Shown: positions 9,536-20,446 of the stretch, piece after piece
Layout: the number at the start of each line of letters is the position of its first letter
How positions within the stretch are numbered: position 1 is the stretch's first letter
Source of the DNA: Paludibacter propionicigenes
Lineage (GTDB): Bacteria; Bacteroidota; Bacteroidia; Bacteroidales; JAIFNL01
Length of the DNA: 38,586 nt
Reading direction: 5' to 3'
Assembly (NCBI GenBank): GCA_020721325.1
Contig: DYNA01000003.1
Location: forward strand, 1-38,586
The notes under the pieces: generated by a model
Seen by the model: only the letters and a program-made list of their open reading frames with translations
Database searches by the model: none
Told to the model about the DNA's origin: nothing
Translations under genes and position numbers: made by a program

Positions 9536-10786
9536 TTAGCTCGAAGCACTATTGAATCGATAGCCTTTTGCCTTAATCGGACTGATGCACATTACCGGTA
9601 TTTTAAAATTATTTGCGATAATTTTTTGTTCATCTGTTCCAGATAAATAGTCGCTTGCAGAAATATCTTTGGTGGTAATAGTTAGAATTAAATCGGGTTT
9701 TATTTGTTCTATCAAAATATTTACGGCTGTTACAATATCTTTAAGTTCCTTAAATTCATGCACTTCATAATTTATTTTGTATTGTTTCATAAAACTTTGT
9801 ACAAAATTGACATTGTTTTGCAAACGTTTTTTAACTCCCTCCACTAAATTTGCAGTCGGTACGCAGAGATGAAATTTTACATCAAAAAATTTTGATAAAA
9901 ACCGAACTTGATTCATTTTTTGCCGTATTTCTTTTCTGTCATCAATGGGTAAAATTACATTCTTAATGTGTTGATTTTTAGGCTTATCCTGTATTACTAC
10001 AAAGGGGATTTGAGTGCCGGCAATAACTTTTAATGCTTTGCTTCCGGTAAATTTCTGAAAACCAGTAATGCCATGCGTACCCATTATAACCATTTGAGCA
10101 TCAAGCTCTGAGGCTATTTCGTTTATGCTTTCAAATATACTACCCGATTTAACGATTACTTCCGAAACTTTATTGAATTTTTGTTTCACGTTGGTTGCTA
10201 CTTCATTTAATTTTTGAAGGGCTTCAGGTACATCTTTATCTTTTTTTACTAAATGCAACAAAGTAATGAAACCTCCAGTAATTTCGGCATATTGAATGGC
10301 ATGTTCCAATGCGTATTCGGCTATTGGAGTAAAATCCCAAGGAACTAATATTTTGGCGGCTCCAACTATTTCTGTAGCTTCAAACTCCTGATTTTCATTT
10401 AATTGTATGTTAATAATTCTCTCTAAACGCGATAGAACCATATTGGTTTTGGTCATAAATCCGGCGGCAATTTCATTGGTTACATCGGTATAATCCATGT
10501 AATCAAGCTCATAGGCTTGTTTATAAACTTGTGCAAAAGCCAAAACATCACTTTCGAAAAAATTAATTTTATCGACAATATGACTTTCTAACCAATCTTT
10601 TAATTGTTGATATTCAACCAATTGAAAGTTTTTTTTGTCCGCAAGAGCTAAAACTTTATAGTAAATAGAAAAATACATGCGATTGATAGCAGCTCTGTTG
10701 CTATGATGTTCTAAAAGCAATTCGGCTGCCTGCTGAGCTTCTGCCGATAGCTCCAATCTGAAATTTACTAAATCACTATGAATCAT
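9536..10786 (-). CDS. N-terminal HEPN-like domain fused to two universal stress protein (UspA) domains
   Basis: 416 aa; HSNRAAINRMYFSIYYKVLALA resembles the HEPN helix (SRAYYAMFHA-type); then AAKILVPWDFTPIAEYALEHAIQYA...VIMGTHGITGFQKFTGSKALKVIAGTQIPFVVI (Usp1) and NVILPIDDRKEIRQK...PVMCISPI (degenerate Usp2). Confidence 0.8.
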   Translation of the reverse strand: MIHSDLVNFRLELSAEAQQAAELLLEHHSNRAAINRMYFSIYYKVLALADKKNFQLVEYQQLKDWLESHIVDKINFFESDVLAFAQVYKQAYELDYMDYTDVTNEIAAGFMTKTNMVLSRLERIINIQLNENQEFEATEIVGAAKILVPWDFTPIAEYALEHAIQYAEITGGFITLLHLVKKDKDVPEALQKLNEVATNVKQKFNKVSEVIVKSGSIFESINEIASELDAQMVIMGTHGITGFQKFTGSKALKVIAGTQIPFVVIQDKPKNQHIKNVILPIDDRKEIRQKMNQVRFLSKFFDVKFHLCVPTANLVEGVKKRLQNNVNFVQSFMKQYKINYEVHEFKELKDIVTAVNILIEQIKPDLILTITTKDISASDYLSGTDEQKIIANNFKIPVMCISPIKAKGYRFNSASS

Positions 10787-10938
10787 ATTTTTAATTAAGT
10801 TTTTTTAGATGCTGTTTGATTTTATTTTTTTATAAAAATAGAATTTCTTTTTATTATAGAAAAATTTTTCTTTTAAAAATAGTGATTACTTTTTTCATTT
10901 TTTTTACTTTTAAAAGAGATAACTTTAAAGATTTTAGT

Positions 10939-11658
10939 TTACATAAAAACCTTATTACGAGCTATTTCCAATGTTTCGGGTTTGCCTGCATCTAACCAAA
11001 AATCGTTGTTATGTACAAAAGCATTGATTAAATATTGATTGGATAAATCTAAAAATTCTTTGAATATAGAAAATTTTCCGGTATTTTGCATTACATCAAA
11101 AATTTTTGTATTTATAACATGCAAACCACTAAAAGACAGCTCATTATAAAAATTATTGGGGCGAGTAATAATTTCTGCACCGCTTTTTAAATTTCGCCAA
11201 CCCGATAATCTATTTTGCTCATCGAATAATAATTTTCTTTCGTTTGCTCTATTTTGGGCTGCTACTGTTGCTAATGCGCCGCTTGATATGTGAAAATCTA
11301 TCATTTCTTTGATATTTATGCTCGAAATAATGTCCACATTGTGCAGTAATACAAATTTTTCGTTTATAAAATAACTTTTAGCATGTAAAATTGCTCCTCC
11401 GGTATCTAAAAGTTCATTCGTTTCATCAGAAATTTTAATTTCACATTCAAAATTTTTATTTTCAGTCAAATATTTTGTAATTTGGGCTGAAAAATGATGA
11501 ACATTTATTACTATTTGATTGATTCCAATTTTTTTTATTGTTTCAATGCAATGTTGAAGCATGGTTTTACCATTAATTTCAACAAGGGCTTTTGGTTTTT
11601 CTTGGGTTTCATTTTTTAAACGGCTTCCTAAACCGGCTGCAAATATCATTGCTTTCAT
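10939..11658 (-). CDS. Sugar nucleotidyltransferase (NTP_transferase, MurU/GlmU-N-like)
   Basis: 239 aa; MKAMIFAAGLGSRLKNETQEKPKALVEINGKTMLQHCIE; LLHNVDIIS; FWLDAGKPETLEIAR. Confidence 0.88.
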   Translation of the reverse strand: MKAMIFAAGLGSRLKNETQEKPKALVEINGKTMLQHCIETIKKIGINQIVINVHHFSAQITKYLTENKNFECEIKISDETNELLDTGGAILHAKSYFINEKFVLLHNVDIISSINIKEMIDFHISSGALATVAAQNRANERKLLFDEQNRLSGWRNLKSGAEIITRPNNFYNELSFSGLHVINTKIFDVMQNTGKFSIFKEFLDLSNQYLINAFVHNNDFWLDAGKPETLEIARNKVFM

Positions 11659-11678
11659 ATAGAATCTGATGTTTCTTT

Positions 11679-14069
11679 TTAAAATTTTATTACTATTTCT
11701 TTATTTTCATAAAAATTTATAGTAAATTCAATTTTTTTAAGTTCTTCATTATAACTCCATTCCACTTTTTCATTTTTTACCGAAATACTTTTTGGTTTTT
11801 GAGTAGCATTATGGATTACAAAGGTTATTTCTTTATTTTTGGTTGAATATAATTTTTCAATGTATTCAATATCTATTTTAAGTGAATTTGATTTATTTTT
11901 TGCTGAAAATTCAATCAATTCATACAAAGATTTTTCATACGTTTTTGGTGTTTTGCCATCGTCGTTGAAAAGTTTATATTCTGATTCTGAGTTTGTTTGG
12001 CTTAAAAAATAGTGCATTTCAAATTGACTTAATGAATATAATTCAGTATTTTTGGCTTCTTTGAGCATAGGCAAAAAGGTTCCTCCGCGCACAAAAGCAG
12101 GAATATAATCTATTGATAATTTGATAGTTGAAGTTTTACCACCGACATAACTTTTTTCTGTATAAAAGTCAAACCATTCTGAATTTTTTGGAAAATATAC
12201 ATCTTGAGTTTTTAAATTTGGTGCTTTTACAGGTGAAACTAAAAAAGCATCTCCCCATAGATAAGCATCTTGATAATCAAGTAATTCAATATTGTTTTCT
12301 TCTTCAAAAAACAATGGAATCATAAGCGGTTTCCCCGATATTGAATTTTGATATGCCATCGTATAAACATAAGGTAAAAGCTTATATCTCAAGTTAATAG
12401 CGTTAATTGCATGTTGTTTTGTAGTATCATTTTGAAAGACGGGTTCCGGTGCAATGGACTCTTGTGCATGAGGTCTAAATATTGGTTGAAATACTCCGTA
12501 CTGTAACCAGCGTATATATAACTCATTATCAATTTGTTCTCCGCCAGCAAAACCTCCTAAATCGGAGTGCATATAGGCAATGCCTTGCATTCCCATTTGC
12601 AATGAAATTTCGGGTTGCGAATACAAACCGCCCCAAGAGCGCGCTACATCGCCAGTCCAAGGAATGATGCCATAGCGTTGCGTTCCTGCAAAGCCTGAGC
12701 GCATTAAAATAAATGGGCGTTCATTGGGAAAATCGCGCTCGTAACCTTCGTAAATCATTTGCGCCCAGCAATGTCCGTAAGCATTATGCACTTGGTCGGC
12801 AGTGCCTACGCTGTGTATAAGGTCGCTGGGGTGAACTTCGGGTTCGCCTAAATCGCCCCACCAGCCTGAAATACCTTGGGTTGCAAGGTCTTTATAAATA
12901 TTCCAAAACCAATTTCTACTTTTTGTTTCAAAAACATCAATTAAACCGGTATTTCCAAAATAAAAGTCATAAGTATAAGGTTCACCGTTTGTTTTTTTTC
13001 CAAGTACTTTATTATCAGTTGCTTCTGTCCAGCGCGAAGACGTTGTTAATATGAAGGGTTCGGTAACTAAAATGGTTTTGATGTTTTGCTTTTTTAAATC
13101 TGAAATCATCGCTTCCGGATTTGGAAAACTATCTCTGTACCAGTCTAATGTACCCATTGTACCCATAATTTCTTTGCCAAACCAATATATGTCTAAAATA
13201 ATAGCTTCTACCGGAATGTTCTGTTTTACAAATAGTTGCGCTGTATTTAATACTTCTTTTTGTGAATGATAACCAAATCGACTCGAAAAATTTCCAAAAG
13301 CCCAAAGTGGCGGTAATGGCTGGCGTCCGGTAAGTAAAGTCAATTCGCTTACTAAATCGAACCAATCGTTTCCAACAGTAATATAATAATTCATAGCACC
13401 TGAAACTGCTTCAAATACTAAATTATTATTTTTTTTGCTATCTAAGTCAAGAACACCTTTTGCCGGATTGTCGAATAAAATGGCGTATTTTTTTGAAGAA
13501 ATGACGATTGGAACACTGTAATTCATTTGTTTGGAATGGGTTTCAAAGCCATAATGCGCTCTGTTATATAGTGGTAGCCTATACCCGCGCCTATTCATTC
13601 CCAAAACTCGCGAACCGCCTCCAAAAAGTTTTTCCGTTTCTGTTAATTTAAATTGAAATTTACTTAAAGTATCCGTTACTAAGCATATTTCATTTTCGGA
13701 AATTAATATTTCATCGTTATAAAAATATTCAATTTTAAATGGAAATTTATAAATTTTTATACTTATTCCTTTGGTTTTATAAGTTATAAATTGTTCATTT
13801 TCATTGAGTTCGTAATCTAAATGCTTTTCTTTTTTGGATACACCAAACGATTCGTACTTTTTTTCACCTTCAATTGGAATAAATCGAGTTTGCATGGTTT
13901 TTTCGCCGAAAGGCTTTATTCGGTAGATTCCGGTATTCAATTCGATAACCAACTCGTTTTTTTCAACCTGAAAACTCTTAAATTGAGATTGTTCGGTTTG
14001 TGCAAAAAGTAAACTTCCCGATAAAAGTAGCAGAAGTGTAAAAATCTGATAATTAAATATTTTAATCAT
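11679..14069 (-). CDS. Glycoside hydrolase family 31 (alpha-glucosidase / alpha-transglucosylase-like), secreted
   Basis: 796 aa; signal peptide; PLPPLWAFGNFSSRFGYHSQKEVL, AIILDIYWFGKE, GISGWWGDLGEPEVHPSD, FILMRSGFAGTQRYGIIPWTGDVARSWGGL, DLGGFAGG. Confidence 0.92.
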   Translation of the reverse strand: MIKIFNYQIFTLLLLLSGSLLFAQTEQSQFKSFQVEKNELVIELNTGIYRIKPFGEKTMQTRFIPIEGEKKYESFGVSKKEKHLDYELNENEQFITYKTKGISIKIYKFPFKIEYFYNDEILISENEICLVTDTLSKFQFKLTETEKLFGGGSRVLGMNRRGYRLPLYNRAHYGFETHSKQMNYSVPIVISSKKYAILFDNPAKGVLDLDSKKNNNLVFEAVSGAMNYYITVGNDWFDLVSELTLLTGRQPLPPLWAFGNFSSRFGYHSQKEVLNTAQLFVKQNIPVEAIILDIYWFGKEIMGTMGTLDWYRDSFPNPEAMISDLKKQNIKTILVTEPFILTTSSRWTEATDNKVLGKKTNGEPYTYDFYFGNTGLIDVFETKSRNWFWNIYKDLATQGISGWWGDLGEPEVHPSDLIHSVGTADQVHNAYGHCWAQMIYEGYERDFPNERPFILMRSGFAGTQRYGIIPWTGDVARSWGGLYSQPEISLQMGMQGIAYMHSDLGGFAGGEQIDNELYIRWLQYGVFQPIFRPHAQESIAPEPVFQNDTTKQHAINAINLRYKLLPYVYTMAYQNSISGKPLMIPLFFEEENNIELLDYQDAYLWGDAFLVSPVKAPNLKTQDVYFPKNSEWFDFYTEKSYVGGKTSTIKLSIDYIPAFVRGGTFLPMLKEAKNTELYSLSQFEMHYFLSQTNSESEYKLFNDDGKTPKTYEKSLYELIEFSAKNKSNSLKIDIEYIEKLYSTKNKEITFVIHNATQKPKSISVKNEKVEWSYNEELKKIEFTINFYENKEIVIKF

Positions 14070-14159
14070 ATTGGACTTGTTTTTGAATTAAAAAAAGATA
14101 GACAAATTTAAAAAAAATATTAAAAATCTACTTTTTTTTTGCAAAAAAACAAGAAAAAT

Positions 14160-14795
14160 TTATCTATACGAGGGGCAATCACACGCTTTGTGTTTTCTGT
14201 TTGGTTTCTTTTTTTTGTATTTGAATAAGTGTTTTACTCCAAATGCAAATGTAAAACCCTCTAAATCAATATGATTCAATGAAAATGTGAGATAATTCAT
14301 TTTTGAATAATAATAGTTGTATTCTATTTCGCCACTGAGTAAAAAAAGTTTGTACTGATAAGGTGTAATTAAATTATACTTATCATTTTCTATATAATTT
14401 GGCAAATTTGACCAATCTTTGTGATAAAAAAGTGTTGCACCCAGACCCAAAGCCAGCGTATGCCTTTTGTGATTTAAAACGTAGGCTCTTATTCCAAAGT
14501 GAGTAAATCCGGCTATTTTTCCCATTTTGTCTAAATAAATTGATTGCATGGGTTTTAGGGAAACCATGTTGGTATTTATAAAAAATTCGCTTGAAAATAT
14601 TATTCCGGGTTCAAAAGTAAAAACGCCATTTTTATCTAACTTTGATTTTGCCAAAGCTGAATTTTCATCTGAAAATGGGTGTAACCCAAGACCAAAAAAT
14701 TTTAAGCTGTAATTATTTTGAGAAAATCCTTCTTTTTTTATAAAAAAAATAAAAAAGAAAATTAAAAAAAGCGGTATTTTTGAAAATAAATTCAT
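14160..14795 (-). CDS. Hypothetical outer-membrane beta-barrel-like protein
   Basis: 211 aa; N-terminal signal; alternating amphipathic strands (GIRAYVLNHKRHTLALGLGATLFYHKDW, YLTFSLNHIDLEGFTFAFGVKHLFKY). Confidence 0.5.
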   Translation of the reverse strand: MNLFSKIPLFLIFFFIFFIKKEGFSQNNYSLKFFGLGLHPFSDENSALAKSKLDKNGVFTFEPGIIFSSEFFINTNMVSLKPMQSIYLDKMGKIAGFTHFGIRAYVLNHKRHTLALGLGATLFYHKDWSNLPNYIENDKYNLITPYQYKLFLLSGEIEYNYYYSKMNYLTFSLNHIDLEGFTFAFGVKHLFKYKKKKPNRKHKACDCPSYR

Positions 14796-14851
14796 TTCTA
14801 CATTTTTAGTTAAACATTTATTTAATCTTTTATTCCAAATTTTATACCTAA

Positions 14852-16351
14852 TTAATCATTTTTTTCAATTTCTTGTTGTTTTTTTGATAAAATTTCCATT
14901 TCTGAAGGGGTAAAACGTCTAATTTTTATATTCAAATAGGCAAAAAGGATACTCATAAACGGGCTGATGATGCTAAAAAATGTGTAAGGAGCGTAAACCA
15001 ATGTGGGAACTCCCAAAACGGTTGATTGCACCGCTCCGCAGGTGTTCCAGGGGACTAAAACCGAAGTTACCGTTCCTCCGTCTTCGAGTGCGCGGCTCAA
15101 AACTTCGGGTTTTAAGCCCATTTTTTCGTAAGTTTTGGCGTACATTCTGCCCGGAACTACTATTGAAATGTACTGGTCGGAGGCGGTTGTATTCATAAAA
15201 ATACTGGTTGCAATGGTTGAAGCAACCAGCGAACCTGTTGATTTTGCGTATTTTACAATCGAATTTGCAATTGTAATCAGTAAACCGGCTGATTCCATAA
15301 TTCCGCTGAAAATCATGGCTGTAAGAATTAACCAAATTGTAGCGAGCATTCCACTCATTCCACTCGATGAAAGTAGCTCATTTACAAAAGGGTTGGTAGA
15401 ATTTAACGCAATATTTCCATACATGGTTTTTAAAAGTGCAATGTAGGAAGCCGAAGCGTAATTGCCTTGAAATTGAGCTATTTCGTATATTATTTGGGGC
15501 TGAAAAATGATAGCAAAAATTCCTCCGGCTAAAGTCCCTATAAATAAAGCTGGAACCGGAGGCATTTTTTTTATGATAATTATAATTAAAAAAATGGGAA
15601 CTATAAACAAAACCGGACTAATGTAAAAACTTTGCTTTAATGCTATAAGTATCTCATTTACATTGGTTTCTGATGAACTCACTTCTGTATTAATTCCGAT
15701 TATAAAAAAAATAATTAGTGTTAAAATAAGCGAAGGAATTGTTGTATAAAGCATGTAACGCACATGCGTAAAGAGGTCAGTACCAGCCATTGCCGGTGCT
15801 AAATTGGTGGTGTCGGAAAGTGGGGAAAGTTTATCGCCAAAATATGCACCCGAAATAATGGCGCCTGCTATTATTCCTTCGTCTAAACCTAACGTTTTGC
15901 CAATACCGAAAAGTGCAATTCCAATAGTAGCAATCGTTGACCACGAACTGCCCGTAGAAAGCGACACAATGGCTGCTATTATAACTGAAACTACTAAAAA
16001 AAACTTGGCATTTAATATTTGCAAACCGTAGTAAATCAGAGCTGGCACAATTCCACTAATAATCCAAGTTCCTGCTAATGAACCAATTAGAAGTAATATC
16101 AGCATTGATGGCATGGCAGCACCAATACTTTTTACAATCGAATGGCGTACATCTTGCCAACTTCTGCCCAATCGAACGGCAATTATTCCGGCTACAGTTG
16201 AGGCAAAAATCAATGCCATCTGGTTGGCTCCTCCCAAAACATCGCCGCCAAAATAGTCTAAATACTTGATATTTAGCACTAAAAGACCGATTAAAATCAA
16301 AACAGGAAACAAAGCCTGAATTAAATTTGCTTCTTTATACTTTTTATTCAT
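14852..16351 (-). CDS. nhaC: Na+/H+ antiporter, NhaC family
   Basis: 499 aa; multi-TM; STGSSWSTIATIGIALFGIGKTLGLDEGIIAGAIISGAYFGDKLSPLSDTTNLAPAMAGTDLFTHVRYM is the NhaC core. Confidence 0.92.
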   Translation of the reverse strand: MNKKYKEANLIQALFPVLILIGLLVLNIKYLDYFGGDVLGGANQMALIFASTVAGIIAVRLGRSWQDVRHSIVKSIGAAMPSMLILLLIGSLAGTWIISGIVPALIYYGLQILNAKFFLVVSVIIAAIVSLSTGSSWSTIATIGIALFGIGKTLGLDEGIIAGAIISGAYFGDKLSPLSDTTNLAPAMAGTDLFTHVRYMLYTTIPSLILTLIIFFIIGINTEVSSSETNVNEILIALKQSFYISPVLFIVPIFLIIIIIKKMPPVPALFIGTLAGGIFAIIFQPQIIYEIAQFQGNYASASYIALLKTMYGNIALNSTNPFVNELLSSSGMSGMLATIWLILTAMIFSGIMESAGLLITIANSIVKYAKSTGSLVASTIATSIFMNTTASDQYISIVVPGRMYAKTYEKMGLKPEVLSRALEDGGTVTSVLVPWNTCGAVQSTVLGVPTLVYAPYTFFSIISPFMSILFAYLNIKIRRFTPSEMEILSKKQQEIEKND

Positions 16352-16558
16352 TGCTTTTTTTATTTTGCAAGATAAAAAGTTTTTTTTTAGAAAAAAGATT
16401 TTTTTGAATTTTTTTTAGAGTCTAAATTATAAAATATTGAATTTCAATGATAAAAATGTTTAATCTCTTTTTTTATTTTGTAAATTGAAAAAAAAATTGT
16501 AAAATGAAAAGGTTTTTAAAATGCGTGTTTAATTTTTTGAAATTGAATTATAATAAAA

Positions 16559-16603
16559 AAAAAATTCGTTTACTTTTTAAAGTTGAAAGGAAACGAATTT
16601 TTT
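16559..16603 (-). terminator. Intrinsic terminator hairpin downstream of leuD
   Basis: Perfect 13-bp inverted repeat AAAAAATTCGTTT (16559-16571) / AAACGAATTTTTT (16591-16603), 11 bp past the leuD stop; A/T-flanked, so it could act on both strands. Confidence 0.75.
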
Positions 16604-16613
16604 AAAATAAACG

Positions 16614-17204
16614 TTAATAAATGACTTGAAATTTTTCGATTTCAGCTTTCATATTTATCAGATAATCAATATCATCGTAGCCATTCAAAAGGCATTCCTT
16701 TTTATAAGCATTGATTTGAAAATATTCAAAATTTCCTGTTTCTAAATTTGTAAATTTTTGTTCTACCAAATTAATTTCAAATTGCGATTTAGAATTTTTA
16801 TAAATGGTTTCAAATATTTCATTTTCAAATTTTTGTGTAATTTGAACCGGAAGTAAACCGTTATTTAGAGCATTATTTTTAAAAATGTCGGCAAAAAAGC
16901 TCGATACTACAACTCTAAAACCATAATCGAAAATTGCCCAAGCAGCATGTTCGCGACTTGAACCACTTCCGAAGTTTTTTCCGGCAACTAAAATTTTACC
17001 GGAAAACTTTTTATTATTGAGAACAAAATCAGGGTTTGGATTTTCGTTTTCTTTGTAACGCCAATCGCGAAATAAATTTTCGCCAAAGCCTTTTCTATCG
17101 GTTGCTTTTAAAAAACGAGCCGGTATAATTTGGTCTGTATCAACGTTTTCTATTTGCAAAGGAACTGCCGAGTCAATAAAATTATTAAATTTTTCTCTTG
17201 CCAT
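16614..17204 (-). CDS. leuD: 3-isopropylmalate dehydratase small subunit
   Basis: 196 aa; PLQIENVDTDQIIPARFLKATDRKGFGENLF, GKNFGSGSSREHAAWAIFDYGFRVVVSSFFADIFKNNALNNGLLPV. Confidence 0.96.
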   Translation of the reverse strand: MAREKFNNFIDSAVPLQIENVDTDQIIPARFLKATDRKGFGENLFRDWRYKENENPNPDFVLNNKKFSGKILVAGKNFGSGSSREHAAWAIFDYGFRVVVSSFFADIFKNNALNNGLLPVQITQKFENEIFETIYKNSKSQFEINLVEQKFTNLETGNFEYFQINAYKKECLLNGYDDIDYLINMKAEIEKFQVIY

Positions 17205-17252
17205 TTTTTTTGATTTATCAATTTACTTTTTAGAAGTTTAATACCGAAAAAC

Positions 17253-18629
17253 TTATATAATTTTTCCGGCAATAGCCACTTTTGCTGCTGTTAATGGACT
17301 TGCTAACAGTGTTTTAGCTCCTTGTCCTTGCCTGCCTTCAAAATTTCTGTTTGAGGTAGAAACACAGTATTCACCCGTTGGAATTTTATCTTCGTTCATA
17401 GCTAAACATGCCGAACAACCCGGCTGGCGAAGCTCAAAACCGGCTTCGATTAAAATTTTGTTCAAACCTTCTTCAATTGCTTGTTTTTCAACTTGTTTTG
17501 AACCCGGAACTATCCAAGCTGTAACATTTTCAGCTTTATTTTTTCCTTTTACATAATTTGCAAAAGTGCGCAAATCTTCTATGCGTCCGTTGGTGCAACT
17601 GCCTAAGAATACGTAATTTACAGGCGTTCCGCTCAAACTTTTTCCAGCCTCAAAATTCATATAATTTAAAGCTTTTGTAAATGACGGTAAACTCTGATTA
17701 TCAATGCTTTTCAAAGCAGGTACTGACTCCGAAATTTTTATTCCCATACCGGGATTTGTTCCAAAAGTAATCATGGATTCTATATCGGTGGCATCGAAAA
17801 ATAATTCTTTATCAAATTTTGCATTTTCATCGGAAACCATATTTTTCCACTTTTTTACTGCTTCTTCAAAATCGGCTTCTTGTGGTGCAAATTTTTTACC
17901 TTTTAAATAATTGAAAGTGGTTTGGTCTGGGGCTATTAAGCCTCCCCTCGCTCCCATTTCTATGCTCATGTTGCATACGGTCATTCTGCCTTCCATTGAT
18001 AATGAGCGAATTGCAGAACCCGCAAATTCAATAAAATAACCCGTTCCGCCACTTGCCGAAATTTTGGAAATAATGTAAAGAATGATGTCTTTGGCTTCAA
18101 CTTCAGAATTTACTTGCCCTTCTACGTTGATTCTCATGGTTTTAGGCTTTGGTTGCATGATGCACTGACTTGCCAAAACCATTTCTACTTCGCTTGTGCC
18201 AATGCCAAAAGCTACACAACCAAATGCTCCATGTGTAGAAGTATGGCTATCGCCGCAAACTATAGTCATTCCGGGCTGTGTAATGCCCAATTCGGGTCCA
18301 ATGACATGCACTATTCCGTTGTATTCGTGTCCGAGACCGAACAGTTCTATGCCGTGAGTTTGGCAGTTTTCCGTTAGTTTGGCTACTTGCAAGCGCGACA
18401 TTTCGTCTTTTATTGGCAAATGCTGATTTTGAGTTGGAACGTTGTGGTCGGCTGTGGCTGTGGTTAAATCGGGTCTAAAAACCTCAATTCCACGATGTTG
18501 CAAACCATCAAATGCTTGTGGACTCGTTACTTCGTGTATGAAATGTCTGTCAATGAACAAAACACTTGGTCCATCGGCTATTTTTTTTACTACGTGTGAG
18601 TCCCAAATTTTATCAAATAATGTTTTCAT
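17253..18629 (-). CDS. leuC: 3-isopropylmalate dehydratase large subunit
   Basis: 458 aa; [91 protein letters not shown]. Confidence 0.97.
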   Translation of the reverse strand: MKTLFDKIWDSHVVKKIADGPSVLFIDRHFIHEVTSPQAFDGLQHRGIEVFRPDLTTATADHNVPTQNQHLPIKDEMSRLQVAKLTENCQTHGIELFGLGHEYNGIVHVIGPELGITQPGMTIVCGDSHTSTHGAFGCVAFGIGTSEVEMVLASQCIMQPKPKTMRINVEGQVNSEVEAKDIILYIISKISASGGTGYFIEFAGSAIRSLSMEGRMTVCNMSIEMGARGGLIAPDQTTFNYLKGKKFAPQEADFEEAVKKWKNMVSDENAKFDKELFFDATDIESMITFGTNPGMGIKISESVPALKSIDNQSLPSFTKALNYMNFEAGKSLSGTPVNYVFLGSCTNGRIEDLRTFANYVKGKNKAENVTAWIVPGSKQVEKQAIEEGLNKILIEAGFELRQPGCSACLAMNEDKIPTGEYCVSTSNRNFEGRQGQGAKTLLASPLTAAKVAIAGKII

Positions 18630-18756
18630 TTTTCAATCAATTATTTTTTGCGAAAGCGAAAAAATTAAATTTTTACATAAAAAAAATGTATTTTATTTTA
18701 TAAAAAATTATCTTTTTTTAATAAAAATTTAATTTTATTATAAAAAAATAGAATAA

Positions 18757-20256
18757 TTATTCGTCGGCTATTTTGGAAATAGCATCTACGAATGCTTCCA
18801 CCGATGCCGTTAAAATATCGGTATCTGAGCCAAAGCCGTAGTACAAATCGTTTTTGTATTTTATTTGTACGTGAACTTTTCCCATGTCGTCGCTACCGCC
18901 TGTAATGGCTTGAATAAGAAACTCTTCTAAGTGAACGCGCTTTTTTACAATGTTTTTTACGGCAGTAAAAGCAGCATCTATCGGACCGTTTCCAGCTGCC
19001 GAGGTGGTATAAATTTCGTTGTCAATTCGTAATTTAACGGTAGCTGTGGGTGTAACGGTTTTTCCGCTTAAAACTTGCAAAAGTTCAAGTTTGAATTTTC
19101 GGGTTTCTTTGCGTTCTTTTCCGGCTAAAAGTAATAAATCTTGGTCGTTGATTTCTTTCTTTTTGTCGGCAAGAGTTAAAAATTTTTCGTAAATATCGTC
19201 AATTTGTTCCTTACTAAACTTATAACCAAGTACTTCCAATCGATGCGTTAAAGCTGCACGCCCGCTACGCGAAGTGAGTATGATGCTCGAATTGCGCACG
19301 CCAACATCGGCAGGGTCGATGATTTCGTAGTTTTCGCGATTTTTTAATACGCCATCTTGGTGAATACCAGAGGAATGCGCAAAGGCATTGCGCCCAACAA
19401 TGGCTTTGTTGGGTTGCACGGGCATACTCATCAGGCGCGAAACCAATTTGCTGACTTCCATAATTTGCTTGGTTTGAATGCCGGTGGTTAAATTTAGCTC
19501 TTTATGGCTTTTTAAAATCATGGCTATTTCTTCGAGCGAAGTATTTCCGGCGCGTTCGCCAATTCCGTTGATGGTAACTTCTACTTGTCGCGCTCCGTTT
19601 TGCAAACCGGCTAAGGTGTTGGCGGTTGCCATGCCTAAGTCGTTGTGGCAGTGAGTAGAAATGATGGCTTTGTCGATGTTTGAAACGTTTTCGCGGAGGT
19701 ATTTTATTTTTGCCCCGAAATCTATTGGCAAAGCGTAACCCGTTGTATCTGGGATATTTACAACGGTTGCACCGGCTTTGATAACGGCTTCAATTACTCT
19801 TGCCAAATATTCGTTTGGAGTTCTTCCGGCGTCTTCGGCGTAAAATTCAACGTCTTCCACGTATTTTTTTGCCAATTTGACTGCTGCCACGGCGCGCTCT
19901 ATAATTGCCTCATAATTTGAGTTTAACTTATTGAAAATGTGATAGTCGGAAGTTCCGATTCCGGTATGTATTCTACCTCTTTTGGCATATCGCAAGGCAT
20001 CGGCAGCTACTTCAATGTCTTTTTCAACGGCGCGTGAAAGTGCGCAAATGGTAGGAAATTGTACCGCTTTAGAAATTTCTACTACCGATTGAAAATCGCC
20101 CGGACTGGAAATTGGAAAACCGGCTTCGATAATGTCCACGCCCAATTTTTCGAGGGCTTTGGCAACTTCAATTTTTTCAATGGTATTGAGCTGACAGCCC
20201 GGTACTTGTTCGCCATCGCGTAGGGTTGTATCGAAAATAAAAACTTTTTCAGACAT
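18757..20256 (-). CDS. leuA: 2-isopropylmalate synthase
   Basis: 499 aa; [69 protein letters not shown]-terminal LeuA dimer/allosteric domain. Confidence 0.95.
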   Translation of the reverse strand: MSEKVFIFDTTLRDGEQVPGCQLNTIEKIEVAKALEKLGVDIIEAGFPISSPGDFQSVVEISKAVQFPTICALSRAVEKDIEVAADALRYAKRGRIHTGIGTSDYHIFNKLNSNYEAIIERAVAAVKLAKKYVEDVEFYAEDAGRTPNEYLARVIEAVIKAGATVVNIPDTTGYALPIDFGAKIKYLRENVSNIDKAIISTHCHNDLGMATANTLAGLQNGARQVEVTINGIGERAGNTSLEEIAMILKSHKELNLTTGIQTKQIMEVSKLVSRLMSMPVQPNKAIVGRNAFAHSSGIHQDGVLKNRENYEIIDPADVGVRNSSIILTSRSGRAALTHRLEVLGYKFSKEQIDDIYEKFLTLADKKKEINDQDLLLLAGKERKETRKFKLELLQVLSGKTVTPTATVKLRIDNEIYTTSAAGNGPIDAAFTAVKNIVKKRVHLEEFLIQAITGGSDDMGKVHVQIKYKNDLYYGFGSDTDILTASVEAFVDAISKIADE

Positions 20257-20398
20257 AAATAAATATTTGTAATATCTTAATAATTAATACTTTGCAAATT
20301 TATAAATCTTTGCATTTTCATTGATGGTTTATGAAACTTGTAAAAAAAATTATGTTTGAAGAATTTAAACATAAAAAATGCTGATATTCAAGTTTCTA

Positions 20399-20446
20399 AC
20401 AAAGGGTTTTAGTATCTGCAACAGAGCAGAAGAACCAATTCTTTGT
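20399..20446. promoter_or_regulatory. Candidate structured RNA element: three nested stems in the leuA/usp intergenic region
   Basis: ACAAAG-GGTT-TTAGTA-TCTGC-AACAGA-GCAGA-AG-AACC-AATT-CTTTGT: perfect nested complementarity of 6, 4 and 5 bp in an otherwise A/T-homopolymer region. Confidence 0.45.

Noticed and set aside
9502-9549. Extended N-terminus of the DUF1294 ORF (MLRAKKNTNNKYKIKK)
   Set aside because: Overlaps the upstream stop; the family-like N-terminus begins at the internal MNLTYILAYLL.
14973-15446. Antisense/alternate-frame ORFs within nhaC (120, 72 and 103 aa)
   Set aside because: Overlap the clearly conserved NhaC frame; compositions are off-frame artefacts.
20277-20372. Possible leader peptide upstream of leuA ([31 protein letters not shown])
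   Set aside because: Phe/Lys-rich with a single Leu codon, as expected from AT-rich random sequence; no attenuator-type leucine run.
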